Shown piece after piece: positions 7,712 to 15,440 of a DNA stretch of 64,000 nt. Source of the DNA: Pseudomonas eucalypticola (GTDB taxonomy: Bacteria > Pseudomonadota > Gammaproteobacteria > Pseudomonadales > Pseudomonadaceae); contig NZ_CP056030.1 in assembly GCF_013374995.1 (NCBI RefSeq), positions 4,868,501 through 4,932,500 of the forward strand. Direction: 5' to 3'. The notes below the pieces were generated by a model. The model did no database searches. It saw only the letters and a program-made list of their open reading frames with translations, and was not told where the DNA came from. The number at the start of each line of letters is the position of its first letter. The stretch's first letter is position 1. Made by a program: the position numbers and the translations under genes.

Positions 7712-9544
7712 ATGACCATCACCGAACAGCTGGGCGCATTGGCCACCATCCTGGCCCAGGGCAGCCTGCACACCCTGTTCCAGCCCATTGTCTCGCTGTC
7801 AGAGCGGCGCATCCTGGGGTACGAGGCCTTGAGCCGCGGGCCATCCAATAGCGCGCTGCATTCGCCCATCAACTTGTTCGCCGTGGCGCGCCAAGCCGGG
7901 CGCCTGAGTGAACTGGAAATTGCCTGCCGCGACACCGCCTGCCGGCGCTTCAGCGAGCAGAAACTGCCGGGCAAGATCTTTCTCAACGTATCCCCCGAAT
8001 CCCTGCTGGAGGCCAACCACCCGCCCGGCATGACGCTCAAGGTGCTCAAGGCCCATGGCATCGCCCCCAGTGACGTGGTCATCGAACTCACCGAGCAAAC
8101 CCCCACCGACGACTTTCAGCTGCTGTACAACGCCCTGCACCACTACCGCGCCATGGGTTTCTCAATTGCCCTGGATGACCTGGGGGCCGGCTATTCCAGC
8201 CTGCGACTGTGGTCGGAATTGCGCCCGGACTATGTGAAGATCGACCGACACTTCATCGACGGCATCCACCAGGACGCCCTCAAGCGCGAGTTCGTTGGTT
8301 CCATTCTGCAGATCGCCAAGGCCTCCCGCGCCCAGGTGATCGCCGAAGGCATCGAGTTGCAGGAAGAACTGGCGGTACTGGCAGAAATGGGCGTGGACCT
8401 GGTCCAGGGCTATCTGCTGTGCCGCCCTCAGGAACAGCCACCCCATGACGCCCGCAAGCTGTTGCCTAAGCTGGACCCCACCACCCAGGCCCTGGGTGAT
8501 GAAGGCAGCGACCTCAGTGCCCTGCTGATCGAACAGGTGGCCGTGCAGCACGACGTGCCCACCGCCGCCGTCCTGGAGGCCTTCCGCAGCCAGGCCAACC
8601 TCAACTCACTGGCGGTGTTGGATGAACAGCAGCACCCCTGCGGCATCGTGCACCGGCATTCGTTGTCCGAGGTCCTGTTGAAACCGTTCGCCACCGACCT
8701 GTTCGCACGTAAACCGATCAGCCGGTTGATGAGCGAAGACTTCCTGGCGGTGGAGATGAGCCAATCGCTGCAACAGGTCAGCCGGCTGCTCACCAGCCGT
8801 GCACGGCAGCGCATGGAAGAAGATTTCATCATTACCGTCGACGGCCGTTACCTTGGCCTGGGGCGGGTGATAGACGTGCTCAAACTGATCACCGAAATGA
8901 AGATTCAGCAGGCACGGTATGCCAACCCGTTGACCCTGCTGCCCGGCAACGTGCCCATCCAGCAGTGCCTGACGCGCGTGCTGCAACAAGGGCGCGAGGC
9001 CGCCATTTGCTACGTGGACGTGGACAGCTTCAAGCCGTTCAACGATATCTACGGCTATGGCCGTGGCGATGAGGTGCTGTTGTGCCTGGCGCAATGCCTG
9101 AATGAGCGAGTGGACCCGAACCGAGACTTCGTCGGGCATATCGGCGGGGATGATTTCATGCTGGTGCTGGGCTCGGCCGACTGGCGCAAGCGCTTGACCG
9201 ACCTGCTGGAAGACTTCCAGTGCCAATGCCGACGTTTCTACCGTCGCGAACATCTGGAAGCAGGCTGCTTCGTGGCCCATAACCGCCAGGGGCAGCGGCA
9301 GGAGTTCGCGTTGCTGTCACTGTCGATCGGCGTGGTGCATTTACCCGCCCAAGACCGTGGCGCCCTGGATGCCAGCCTGCTGGCCGAACTGGCCTCCCAG
9401 GCCAAGCACCAGGCCAAGGTGGTGCCGGGCTACAGCATTCATGTACTGGACCCGCTCACCCTTGAACAGCTGCGTAATACGCCGCTCGCTCCAGGTCAGG
9501 CGCCAGCCCCGGGCCTCCCTGGCGGTACAGTTGCGCCAGCTTGA
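7712..9544 (+). CDS. EAL-CBS-GGDEF cyclic-di-GMP signalling protein
   Basis: 610 residues from ATG 7712 (GAGG 11 bases upstream; a TTG at 7685 is the alternative). The domain order is unusual: EAL phosphodiesterase first (about 1-245, with E38-A39-L40 and D155-D156-L-G-A-G), then a CBS pair (about 265-390), then a diguanylate-cyclase domain at the C-terminus. The signature of the last is GGDDF (478-482) rather than GGDEF or GGEEF, so cyclase activity is uncertain; the EAL motifs look intact. CBS pairs usually bind adenine nucleotides and could tune the activity. No membrane helix is evident, so it is cytosolic. The same neighbourhood (beside prc) exists in P. aeruginosa, where PA3258 lies next to PA3257. 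The 3' end overlaps the convergent Sel1-like gene by 89 bases. Confidence 0.92.
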   Translation: MTITEQLGALATILAQGSLHTLFQPIVSLSERRILGYEALSRGPSNSALHSPINLFAVARQAGRLSELEIACRDTACRRFSEQKLPGKIFLNVSPESLLEANHPPGMTLKVLKAHGIAPSDVVIELTEQTPTDDFQLLYNALHHYRAMGFSIALDDLGAGYSSLRLWSELRPDYVKIDRHFIDGIHQDALKREFVGSILQIAKASRAQVIAEGIELQEELAVLAEMGVDLVQGYLLCRPQEQPPHDARKLLPKLDPTTQALGDEGSDLSALLIEQVAVQHDVPTAAVLEAFRSQANLNSLAVLDEQQHPCGIVHRHSLSEVLLKPFATDLFARKPISRLMSEDFLAVEMSQSLQQVSRLLTSRARQRMEEDFIITVDGRYLGLGRVIDVLKLITEMKIQQARYANPLTLLPGNVPIQQCLTRVLQQGREAAICYVDVDSFKPFNDIYGYGRGDEVLLCLAQCLNERVDPNRDFVGHIGGDDFMLVLGSADWRKRLTDLLEDFQCQCRRFYRREHLEAGCFVAHNRQGQRQEFALLSLSIGVVHLPAQDRGALDASLLAELASQAKHQAKVVPGYSIHVLDPLTLEQLRNTPLAPGQAPAPGLPGGTVAPA

Positions 9545-9929
9545 ACGCTGCCACCGGGTGACCCGCGGCCAAGGCGGCCTCCCACCAGTGCAGTGCCGCC
9601 ACGGCATCAGGGGCACTGCGAAGGCTACCCGCCAGGCTGATGACGCCCATCTGGTATGCCGCCTTGGCATCACCCTGCTCGGCCGCCAGGCGCAGCAGCC
9701 GCAACCCTTCATCGCGAGCGGCCAGGCCGCTGCCGCGTAACAATAGAATATGACCGTAGAAGCCCATGGCATCGACATGGCCCAGGTTGGCCATGCGCGA
9801 AAATTGTCCCTGCAACCAGCGCCAGCCCCAGGGTTGACGCACCAGCCAAGGCCAGTGGAACAAGCGACGTGCCAGCCAATAGCCGATCCTGACGCGGAAC
9901 AGCCACAGCCTGGATCTCACGATATGCAT
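9456..9929 (-). CDS. Sel1-repeat protein with N-terminal hydrophobic segment
   Basis: 157 residues from ATG 9929. The C-terminal two thirds show Sel1-like (TPR-related) repeats, for example A-A-E-Q-G-D-A-K-A-A-Y-Q-M-G and A-A-L-A-A-G-H-P-V-A-A-F-K-L-A-Q-L-Y. The N-terminus is rich in Arg and Trp with a short hydrophobic stretch, so membrane association is possible. Such repeats mediate protein contacts; no specific partner can be named. The start lies inside the end of the upstream gene (13-base overlap), which supports one operon with the two genes above it on the minus strand. The 3' end overlaps the EAL-GGDEF gene on the opposite strand. Confidence 0.75.
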   Translation of the reverse strand: MHIVRSRLWLFRVRIGYWLARRLFHWPWLVRQPWGWRWLQGQFSRMANLGHVDAMGFYGHILLLRGSGLAARDEGLRLLRLAAEQGDAKAAYQMGVISLAGSLRSAPDAVAALHWWEAALAAGHPVAAFKLAQLYRQGGPGLAPDLERAAYYAAVQG

Positions 9930-10288
9930 TCTTCCGGGTAGGAAAATTCGAACACCCGCACCACTTCCGAGGCGTGCCACGACGCCGCGGCGACCCCGTC
10001 GGACGGACCGGAAAAACGCCCCAGGCGCTCGACGCACTCGAAGAAACCGGTTCGCGGCAGGCGGCTGGCGCCTTGGCTGATCACCAGGGAGCTACGCAAG
10101 GGCTGTTCGGCGCGGGCATCGATGACGGCCAGGTACTCAAGGGCCGCGGTCAGGGTTTGCATGGCCGGGGTGGGCAATTGCAGGCGTTCGAGCAGGGCGC
10201 GGTAGGTCAGCAGGTGGCGTTGGCGACGGGCAATGTCCAGCTCGTTCAGCAGGCCATCCCACTGCTGACGGCTGATGCGCACGCTCAC
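9917..10288 (-). CDS. Unrecognised protein paired with an XRE-type regulator
   Basis: 123 residues from GTG 10288. The start overlaps the stop codon of the regulator gene upstream (GTGA, 4 bases), and GGAGAGG lies just before it, so the two are translationally coupled. I do not recognise the family. The stretch L-T-Y-R-A-L-L-E-R-L followed by P-T-P-A-M-Q-T-L-T-A-A-L and a basic segment looks like a small winged-helix or helical DNA-binding fold, but this is a visual impression only. No signal peptide or membrane helix is seen. Coupling to a helix-turn-helix protein invites comparison with toxin-antitoxin or co-regulator pairs; nothing decisive supports either. Confidence 0.7.
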   Translation of the reverse strand: MSVRISRQQWDGLLNELDIARRQRHLLTYRALLERLQLPTPAMQTLTAALEYLAVIDARAEQPLRSSLVISQGASRLPRTGFFECVERLGRFSGPSDGVAAASWHASEVVRVFEFSYPEECIS

Positions 10289-10626
10289 GACGCCTCTCCC
10301 CAGCCGGGAACCCCCAGCTCCCACGCCAGGCTTCGTCGGATGGCCGCATCGGGCTCGCGCTCACCGGCCTCGATCATGGCCAGGTAGGAAGGGCTGATCC
10401 CCACGGTTCGCGCCAGCTTGTCCCGTGCCAGACCTTTGGCCTCGCGCAGTTCTGCCAGGCGCGACAGGGGCGGCAAGGCCTCACTGGCCGGCACCGGTGC
10501 CTGCACCGCAGCAACAGACGGCTGGGCGGCAGGTTGCCCTGCGGCAGCCAGCAATGCCTGGTATTGCTCCCACGGCAGCACGGCATATTCCGGCTTGCCA
10601 TCGCGACTGATGACCTGAACACCCAT
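10285..10626 (-). CDS. XRE-family helix-turn-helix regulator with antitoxin-like N-terminus
   Basis: 113 residues from ATG 10626 (AGGGGG upstream at good spacing; an ATG at 10650 would add 8 residues without a better ribosome-binding site). Residues about 58-105 form an XRE-type helix-turn-helix (A-R-D-K-L-A-R-T-V-G-I-S-P-S-Y-L-A-M-I-E-A-G-E-R split by the turn). The first 30 residues (G-V-Q-V-I-S-R-D-G-K-P-E-Y-A-V-L-P-W-E-Q-Y) resemble the short strand-strand-helix start of Phd/YefM antitoxins. A Pro/Ala-rich linker joins them. It is the first gene of a three-gene minus-strand unit with coupled or overlapping starts, and probably regulates that unit. Confidence 0.8.
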   Translation of the reverse strand: MGVQVISRDGKPEYAVLPWEQYQALLAAAGQPAAQPSVAAVQAPVPASEALPPLSRLAELREAKGLARDKLARTVGISPSYLAMIEAGEREPDAAIRRSLAWELGVPGWGEAS

Positions 10627-10730
10627 TACAACCCCCTGTAGGATCACCATATGTAATCTGTAGGCATAATCCTTATGCCGAATATAGTAACAGTAGGCGG
10701 GCCGGAACGGGATTTCCTATTTCAACTTGC

Positions 10731-11198
10731 TTACAAACCGGGCTTTTCGCCGCTGTTGTGTTCAAGTTGCAGGGCTTGGGCGCTGGCGGGCAGACGTTCC
10801 ACCTTGCGCAGATTCTCCGGCCGCAGGCGCTCGCGCCAGGCCTTGAAGGCATTGAGCTCGTTTTCCAGGCTGCGCACCACCCAGGCCAGCACCGCAATGT
10901 CATCGAGAAACCCGATGCCGGGAATCCAGTCCGGGATAGCGTCGATGGGGCTGACGAAGTACATCAGGCCTGCCACGATTATGACCAGGGCGCGCGGGTT
11001 GATCTGCCGGTATTCCCCGCGCCAGTACGCTACGCACAAGTCCTGCAGCAATTTGGCATGGGTCTTCAACTGGCTGAAACGACCGGCCTGGCCTTTGCTC
11101 TTCCGCACCACGGCGAAGATCAGCGCAGGCAGCCGGCCGCGACTGAGCACACGCTCGGCCAGGGGCAGGAAACGAGTAAAATTCCAGGGTGCTTTCAT
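10731..11198 (-). CDS. YkvA-family (DUF1232) membrane protein
   Basis: 155 residues; ATG 11198 has GGAGGG five bases upstream. The DUF1232 signature F-V-S-P-I-D-A-I-P-D-W-I-P sits at about residues 82-94, in the hydrophobic pair of helices characteristic of the family. The rest is basic and helical. The family is widespread and membrane-associated but its biochemical role is unknown. It lies alone between the XRE operon and an intergenic stretch carrying DnaA boxes. Confidence 0.85.
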   Translation of the reverse strand: MKAPWNFTRFLPLAERVLSRGRLPALIFAVVRKSKGQAGRFSQLKTHAKLLQDLCVAYWRGEYRQINPRALVIIVAGLMYFVSPIDAIPDWIPGIGFLDDIAVLAWVVRSLENELNAFKAWRERLRPENLRKVERLPASAQALQLEHNSGEKPGL

Positions 11199-11224
11199 TA
11201 ACCCTCCGCAGGGACAGGACCATG

Positions 11225-11253
11225 AGGTTATCCACAGTATTTGTGGATAACCT
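11225..11253. promoter_or_regulatory. Inverted pair of perfect DnaA boxes
   Basis: TTATCCACA (11228-11236) and its exact complement TGTGGATAA (11242-11250) face each other across GTATT; the symmetry extends to 12-bp arms (11225-11236 and 11242-11253). Both match the consensus DnaA box exactly. They sit 27 bases upstream of the DUF1232 start, in a 306-base intergenic stretch with no other gene, terminated by the fklB terminator. No AT-rich unwinding element or further boxes are seen, so this is not an obvious oriC. Confidence 0.75.
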
Positions 11254-11457
11254 TGTGAACAGCATTCGTTTTAATGGCTGAAAGCCACGCTGTGCAAGGG
11301 TCGAGGTTGGATCGGGCGTTTTTTACACACTTTGACACCGCCCAGGCCAGTGCGGCGTGAACGTTTGCGCAGCCCGAGTGGGGCCTTGGTATTAAGACTC
11401 CCTGGCAGCCCGACAGTTTCACCCAAGGGGCGGCCGCCGTGGCCGATCATGGGGGCG

Positions 11458-11485
11458 AAAAAAAACGCCCCGCAGAGCGGGGCGC
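11458..11485 (-). terminator. Rho-independent terminator of the FKBP gene
   Basis: Minus-strand stem from arms 11466-11473 and 11477-11484 (CGCCCCGC/GCGGGGCG) with a 3-base loop, followed on the minus strand by eight T (complement of 11458-11465). Confidence 0.93.
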
Positions 11486-11504
11486 TTTTCCACAGGGCTG
11501 TGAA

Positions 11505-12278
11505 TTACTTCGAGGCAGCCTTGTCAGCCTTGTCGGCTGCTTCAGCCTTGTCGGCGTCAGCAGCGGCTGGCTCCTGGTCGGCCTTGGCCGGATCCTTGAT
11601 GGCCAGCAGCTCCAGGTCGAACACCAGCACCGAGTTGGCCGGGATTTTCGGGCTTGGGCTCTGCGCGCCGTAGGCCAGGTCAGCCGGGATGAACAGCTTG
11701 ACCTTCTCACCAACGTGCATCAGTTGCAGGCCTTCGACCCAACCAGGGATCACGCCGCTGACCGGCAGGTCGATCGGGCTGCCGCGCTCGATGGAGCTGT
11801 CGAAGACGGTGCCGTCAGTCAGCTTGCCTTCGTAGTGAACAGTCACGACATCAGTCGGCTTCGGCTGCGGGCCGTCGGCCTTCTTGATGATCTGGTACTG
11901 CAGGCCGGAAGCGGTGGTGACCACGCCTTCCTTCTTGCCGTTCTCTTCCAGGAATTTCTTGCCCGAAGCTTCGGCTTCGGCGTTCATCTTGGTCATGCGC
12001 TCTTCGGCACGCTTCTGCAGCGCGGCAAAGGCTTCGACCAGTTCATCGTCCTTGAGCTTCTGAGGTTTCTTGCCGACAGCATCTTCGATGCCTTGGGCGA
12101 CGGCCTTGGAGTCCAGATCATCCATGCCTTCCTGAGCCAGGCTCTTGCCCATGTTCAGGCCGATACCGTAGGAAGCTTTCTGCGCCGGGGTTTTCAGTTC
12201 CACGCTGGAATGATTGTCGCAACCTGCGAGTACCAGAGTGACCAAGGCAACCGCCGCCGCCAACCGATGCTGTTTCAT
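11505..12278 (-). CDS. fklB: FKBP-type peptidyl-prolyl isomerase, lipoprotein
   Basis: 257 residues from ATG 12278, which has AAGGAA upstream. The N-terminus is a lipoprotein signal with lipobox L-A-G-C. An FkpA/Mip-like dimerisation region (about 25-120, starting T-P-A-Q-K-A-S-Y-G-I-G) precedes the FKBP domain (about 130-230; V-H-Y-E-G, D-G-T-V-F-D-S-S, V-I-P-G-W-V-E-G, Y-G). The tail is Ala/Lys/Asp-rich. It is expected to be membrane-anchored in the periplasm and to help fold proteins across proline bonds. The symbol follows common Pseudomonas usage; FkpA/Mip-like would be an equally fair name. Confidence 0.9.
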   Translation of the reverse strand: MKQHRLAAAVALVTLVLAGCDNHSSVELKTPAQKASYGIGLNMGKSLAQEGMDDLDSKAVAQGIEDAVGKKPQKLKDDELVEAFAALQKRAEERMTKMNAEAEASGKKFLEENGKKEGVVTTASGLQYQIIKKADGPQPKPTDVVTVHYEGKLTDGTVFDSSIERGSPIDLPVSGVIPGWVEGLQLMHVGEKVKLFIPADLAYGAQSPSPKIPANSVLVFDLELLAIKDPAKADQEPAAADADKAEAADKADKAASK

Positions 12279-12480
12279 GCTATTTCCTTGTTCATGCGCC
12301 AAATGGGCAATCGAGTAAAGCCGCGAGCTTATCAGGCGGCCACGACCAATGGCTACCGGCATGAGAGCCGGGAAATGACGATAAGTTCAGGGGTTTAAAG
12401 GGTTTCATCGAAATGGGCGCGAACCTTACCGAAACCTTACAGTTGGATCGGTCGTGTCCTGTTCCGATGCTTCACCAGGT

Positions 12481-12508
12481 CCTACAGCGGATGGAGATTT
12501 GCTGTAGG
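12481..12508. repeat. Inverted repeat downstream of the LysR gene
   Basis: CCTACAGC (12481-12488) and GCTGTAGG (12501-12508) are perfect complements 23 bases past the LysR stop. No T-run follows, so termination is uncertain. Confidence 0.35.
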
Positions 12509-12531
12509 GCCGCCAGGGACGAGACCGCCCC

Positions 12532-13455
12532 TCAGCCTTCACGGTAACTGGCCGCCACCTCGCGCACGACGTCGCACAACCACTGGGCTGGCAACGGCAG
12601 CGCCAGGGATGCATTGCTGCAGATACCCACCGAGCCGCCGGGCTCGCGCACCCCCAGGTCGAGTTCGAACAAAGCCTGCTCTCGGATATCCAGCAATACG
12701 GCGTCACGGGGCGCTACCCAGATAGCATCGCTGCTGAGCACGTAGCGGCGGCTCAGGGTGGGCGACAAGGTTTCCAGGCGCTGGAGCGCCGGCTCGATAG
12801 CGCACTGCACGAACAGGCTGTCGGCATGCTTGCGAATAGTGGTGCCGGCCAGGGGCAGTACCAACGGATACCGGCTGACGCTGGCGCGGTCTGTCGGCAC
12901 CTGGCCCAGCAGCGGGTGGCCCGGGCGCACCACCAGGGTCATGGCCTCACTGTACAGGTGCTCGAACATCAGCCCCTGGATCTGCGGGCTGTCGGTCATG
13001 CGCCCGATCACCACGTCCAGTTCACCCACGTGCAATTGCGCCAGCAAATGGGCGCCGGGGCCAGTGGCGACGCTGACCACCAGCGCCGCGTGGCGTTCGT
13101 TCAGGCGGCAGAGCACCTCGGGCATCAACAGGCTTTCGACGGTGGACAACACCCCCACCCTGACCTGGGGCGGCTCATGTTCCTCGCTGCGCAGGGAACT
13201 GACCCCATCGCGCAGGGCCTGCACGCACGGTGCAGCGTATCGCATGAAGCGCACGCCGGCGGGGGTCAGTTCCACGCCGCTCTTGTCGCGGTCGAAGAGG
13301 CGGGTCTGCAACAAGTCCTCCAGTTCCTTGAGGGTCTTGGAGATGGCGGGCTGGCTGATGGCGACCGCATCGGCGGCTTTGGCGAAGCTGCCTTGGCGGG
13401 CAATTTCGAGAAAGCACAGCAAGTGGCGGAATTTGATACGAGTGTCGAGATTCAT
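12532..13455 (-). CDS. LysR-type regulator, PcaQ-like
   Basis: 307 residues with a clear LysR winged helix at the N-terminus (about 10-65; F-L-E-I-A-R-Q-G-S-F-A-K-A-A-D then S-Q-P-A-I-S-K) and a periplasmic-binding-protein-like effector domain (about 95-300). The opening D-T-R-I-K-F-R-H-L resembles the PcaQ/GbpR subgroup, which in other bacteria controls aromatic or sugar-acid genes. No pca gene is nearby. The gene is divergent from the dihaem cytochrome gene across 179 bases, so it is the natural candidate regulator of that cytochrome-catalase pair. Effector unknown. Confidence 0.88.
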   Translation of the reverse strand: MNLDTRIKFRHLLCFLEIARQGSFAKAADAVAISQPAISKTLKELEDLLQTRLFDRDKSGVELTPAGVRFMRYAAPCVQALRDGVSSLRSEEHEPPQVRVGVLSTVESLLMPEVLCRLNERHAALVVSVATGPGAHLLAQLHVGELDVVIGRMTDSPQIQGLMFEHLYSEAMTLVVRPGHPLLGQVPTDRASVSRYPLVLPLAGTTIRKHADSLFVQCAIEPALQRLETLSPTLSRRYVLSSDAIWVAPRDAVLLDIREQALFELDLGVREPGGSVGICSNASLALPLPAQWLCDVVREVAASYREG

Positions 13456-13634
13456 GTCCTGATGTTACGTAGGTGGGCGTCGCCTTGCCAGCAACCTGTG
13501 CAGGTCATCCGAATGCGTAGGAATGTTCGCTCAAGCTTTGTCGAAAAAACTACAAAAAGTACGGAAATAGCCACTTGCCACTGTATATATAATCAGGCAT
13601 AACACGCAGTCTATTTCCAACATGGACGTTCACC

Positions 13635-15440
13635 GTGCGCCTGATTCATCGCAGCCTGCTGGTGCTGCTCGCTCTCGTCGTCACCGCCATGGCGGTGGTG
13701 CTCTACTACACCGCCCGGCCCAACCTGCCACGCTACGAGCCGGTGCAGAATTTGCGCTACCTGGACCAGTGGAGCGCTGCCGACCGCGAACTGTACTACT
13801 TCACGCCCCAGGGCACCCAGGTCAAGGGCCTGCATTACGACTGGTTCACCCAGCTGGAACTGCCCTTCTCCGAGGACCGGTTCGCCGCGCCTCCGTACAT
13901 GGCCCGCTTCGGCTTCCTGACCGAGCCCAACCAGCAGGCCAGCGCCGCCAACCCAGGCAACCTGCCGGTGGGTTTCGCTCGCCACCGCAATGAGGGGGAC
14001 CCGGCCGAGTACCTGGACATCACCTGCGCCGCGTGCCACACCGGCGAGCTGCGCTTCAACGGCCAGGCCGTACGCATCGACGGCGGCACCGCGCAGCACG
14101 TGCTGCCCTCCAGCGTGCCCACCCTGCGCGGTGGCAGCTTTGGCCAGGCACTGGTGTCGAGCCTGGCGGCCACCTACTACCTGCCCTGGAAGTGGAGCCG
14201 CTTCGCGCACCGCGTCCTGGGTGACCACTACGACCGCGACAAGGACACCCTGCGCAAGCAATTCAAGGCGACGCTCGACAGGTTTGCCCACACCGCCTGG
14301 AATGACTGGCACCGCGGCCTGTACCCCACGCAGGAAGGCCCCGGGCGCACCGATGCGTTCGGGCGCATCGCCAACGCTACCTTCGGCGACGCCCTCTCGC
14401 CCGCCAATTACCGGGTGGCCAACGCGCCGGTGGACTACCCGCAGCTGTGGGACATCTGGACATTCGACTGGGTACAGTGGACCGGTTCGGCCCAACAGCC
14501 CATGGCCCGCAATGTCGGGGAATCGCTGGGCGTGGGTACCACGCTGCAATTCTTCGACGACCATGGCCAGCCGCTGACCGGTGACGCCCGCTACCCTTCC
14601 AGCGTGCGCATCCGCGACCTGTACCGTATCGAAGAGACGCTCCAGCACCTCAAGCCGCCTGCCTGGCCGGAAGATATCCTGGGCAAGGTCGACCTGGCCA
14701 GGGCAGCCACCGGCCGCGCCCTGTTCAATGCCAATTGCGCGATGTGCCACGTGCCCCCGGTGAAACAGGAAGGCGGCCGTCCCGTGCGCACCATGGTGCT
14801 CAAACCGGTCGACGAGATCGGCACTGACCCCACCGTGGCCGCGAATATCGCCACGCACCGCTATGACGTCAGCAGCCTGAAGTGGAACCCCGATGAACTG
14901 GGCAAACTGGGTGTGACGGTCCAACCCGACCCCGGCAAGCTGGACCTCACCCAGGTGTCCGTGGCCCAGGGCCTGGCCTATGTCACCGCCTTCGTCGAAG
15001 ACCACGCCTACCGCGCGGCCGGCATCGAAGGCGCCGAGCGCGCCCGCTACGACGGCTTCGGCCTGGGTATCGGCGTGCTGGAAGTCAACGCCTACAAGGC
15101 GCGCCCGCTGGATGGCGTGTGGGCCACGCCGCCGTTCCTGCACAACGGCTCGGTCCCCAGCGTCTATCTGTTGCTGTCACCCCAGGACGAACGCCCGCGC
15201 ACTTTCTACCGCGGCAGCCTGGAATACGACCCGCAGAACCTGGGCTACCGCACCGAGCGTTTCGACGGTGCCTTCCTGTATGACACCGCCATCACTGGCA
15301 ACCACAACAGCGGCCATGAATTCCGTGACGGCCCCCGTGGCCGAGGGGTGATCGGTCGCTACCTGGCGCCACAGGATCGCCGTGACCTCATCGAATACCT
15401 GAAAGTGCTGGGCGGCCCGCTAGAGGAGCAATTGCCATGA
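13635..15440 (+). CDS. RoxA-like membrane-anchored dihaem cytochrome c
   Basis: 601 residues from GTG 13635. An N-terminal signal anchor (about 5-26) is followed by a periplasmic protein with two haem-binding sites, C-A-A-C-H (131-135) and C-A-M-C-H (368-372). Near 494-506 the sequence G-V-W-A-T-P-P-F-L-H-N-G-S matches the conserved motif of the MauG/dihaem peroxidase superfamily, and the size and layout fit the RoxA/RoxB rubber-oxygenase branch rather than the ~330-residue CcpA peroxidases. Its substrate here is unknown; an organic (lipid or terpenoid) oxygenation and a peroxidase role are both possible. The downstream catalase-fold gene overlaps by 4 bases (ATGA), so the two are co-translated. 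A TATAAT-like -10 lies at 13588-13593. Confidence 0.85.
   Translation: MRLIHRSLLVLLALVVTAMAVVLYYTARPNLPRYEPVQNLRYLDQWSAADRELYYFTPQGTQVKGLHYDWFTQLELPFSEDRFAAPPYMARFGFLTEPNQQASAANPGNLPVGFARHRNEGDPAEYLDITCAACHTGELRFNGQAVRIDGGTAQHVLPSSVPTLRGGSFGQALVSSLAATYYLPWKWSRFAHRVLGDHYDRDKDTLRKQFKATLDRFAHTAWNDWHRGLYPTQEGPGRTDAFGRIANATFGDALSPANYRVANAPVDYPQLWDIWTFDWVQWTGSAQQPMARNVGESLGVGTTLQFFDDHGQPLTGDARYPSSVRIRDLYRIEETLQHLKPPAWPEDILGKVDLARAATGRALFNANCAMCHVPPVKQEGGRPVRTMVLKPVDEIGTDPTVAANIATHRYDVSSLKWNPDELGKLGVTVQPDPGKLDLTQVSVAQGLAYVTAFVEDHAYRAAGIEGAERARYDGFGLGIGVLEVNAYKARPLDGVWATPPFLHNGSVPSVYLLLSPQDERPRTFYRGSLEYDPQNLGYRTERFDGAFLYDTAITGNHNSGHEFRDGPRGRGVIGRYLAPQDRRDLIEYLKVLGGPLEEQLP

Noticed and set aside
11225..11253. 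A replication origin at the DnaA boxes
   Set aside because: Only two boxes, no AT-rich repeats, and no dnaA/dnaN/rpmH/gidA genes nearby.
13611..15143. 510-codon minus-strand frame opposite the dihaem cytochrome
   Set aside because: Antisense of the cytochrome gene, which has haem motifs and a coupled partner.
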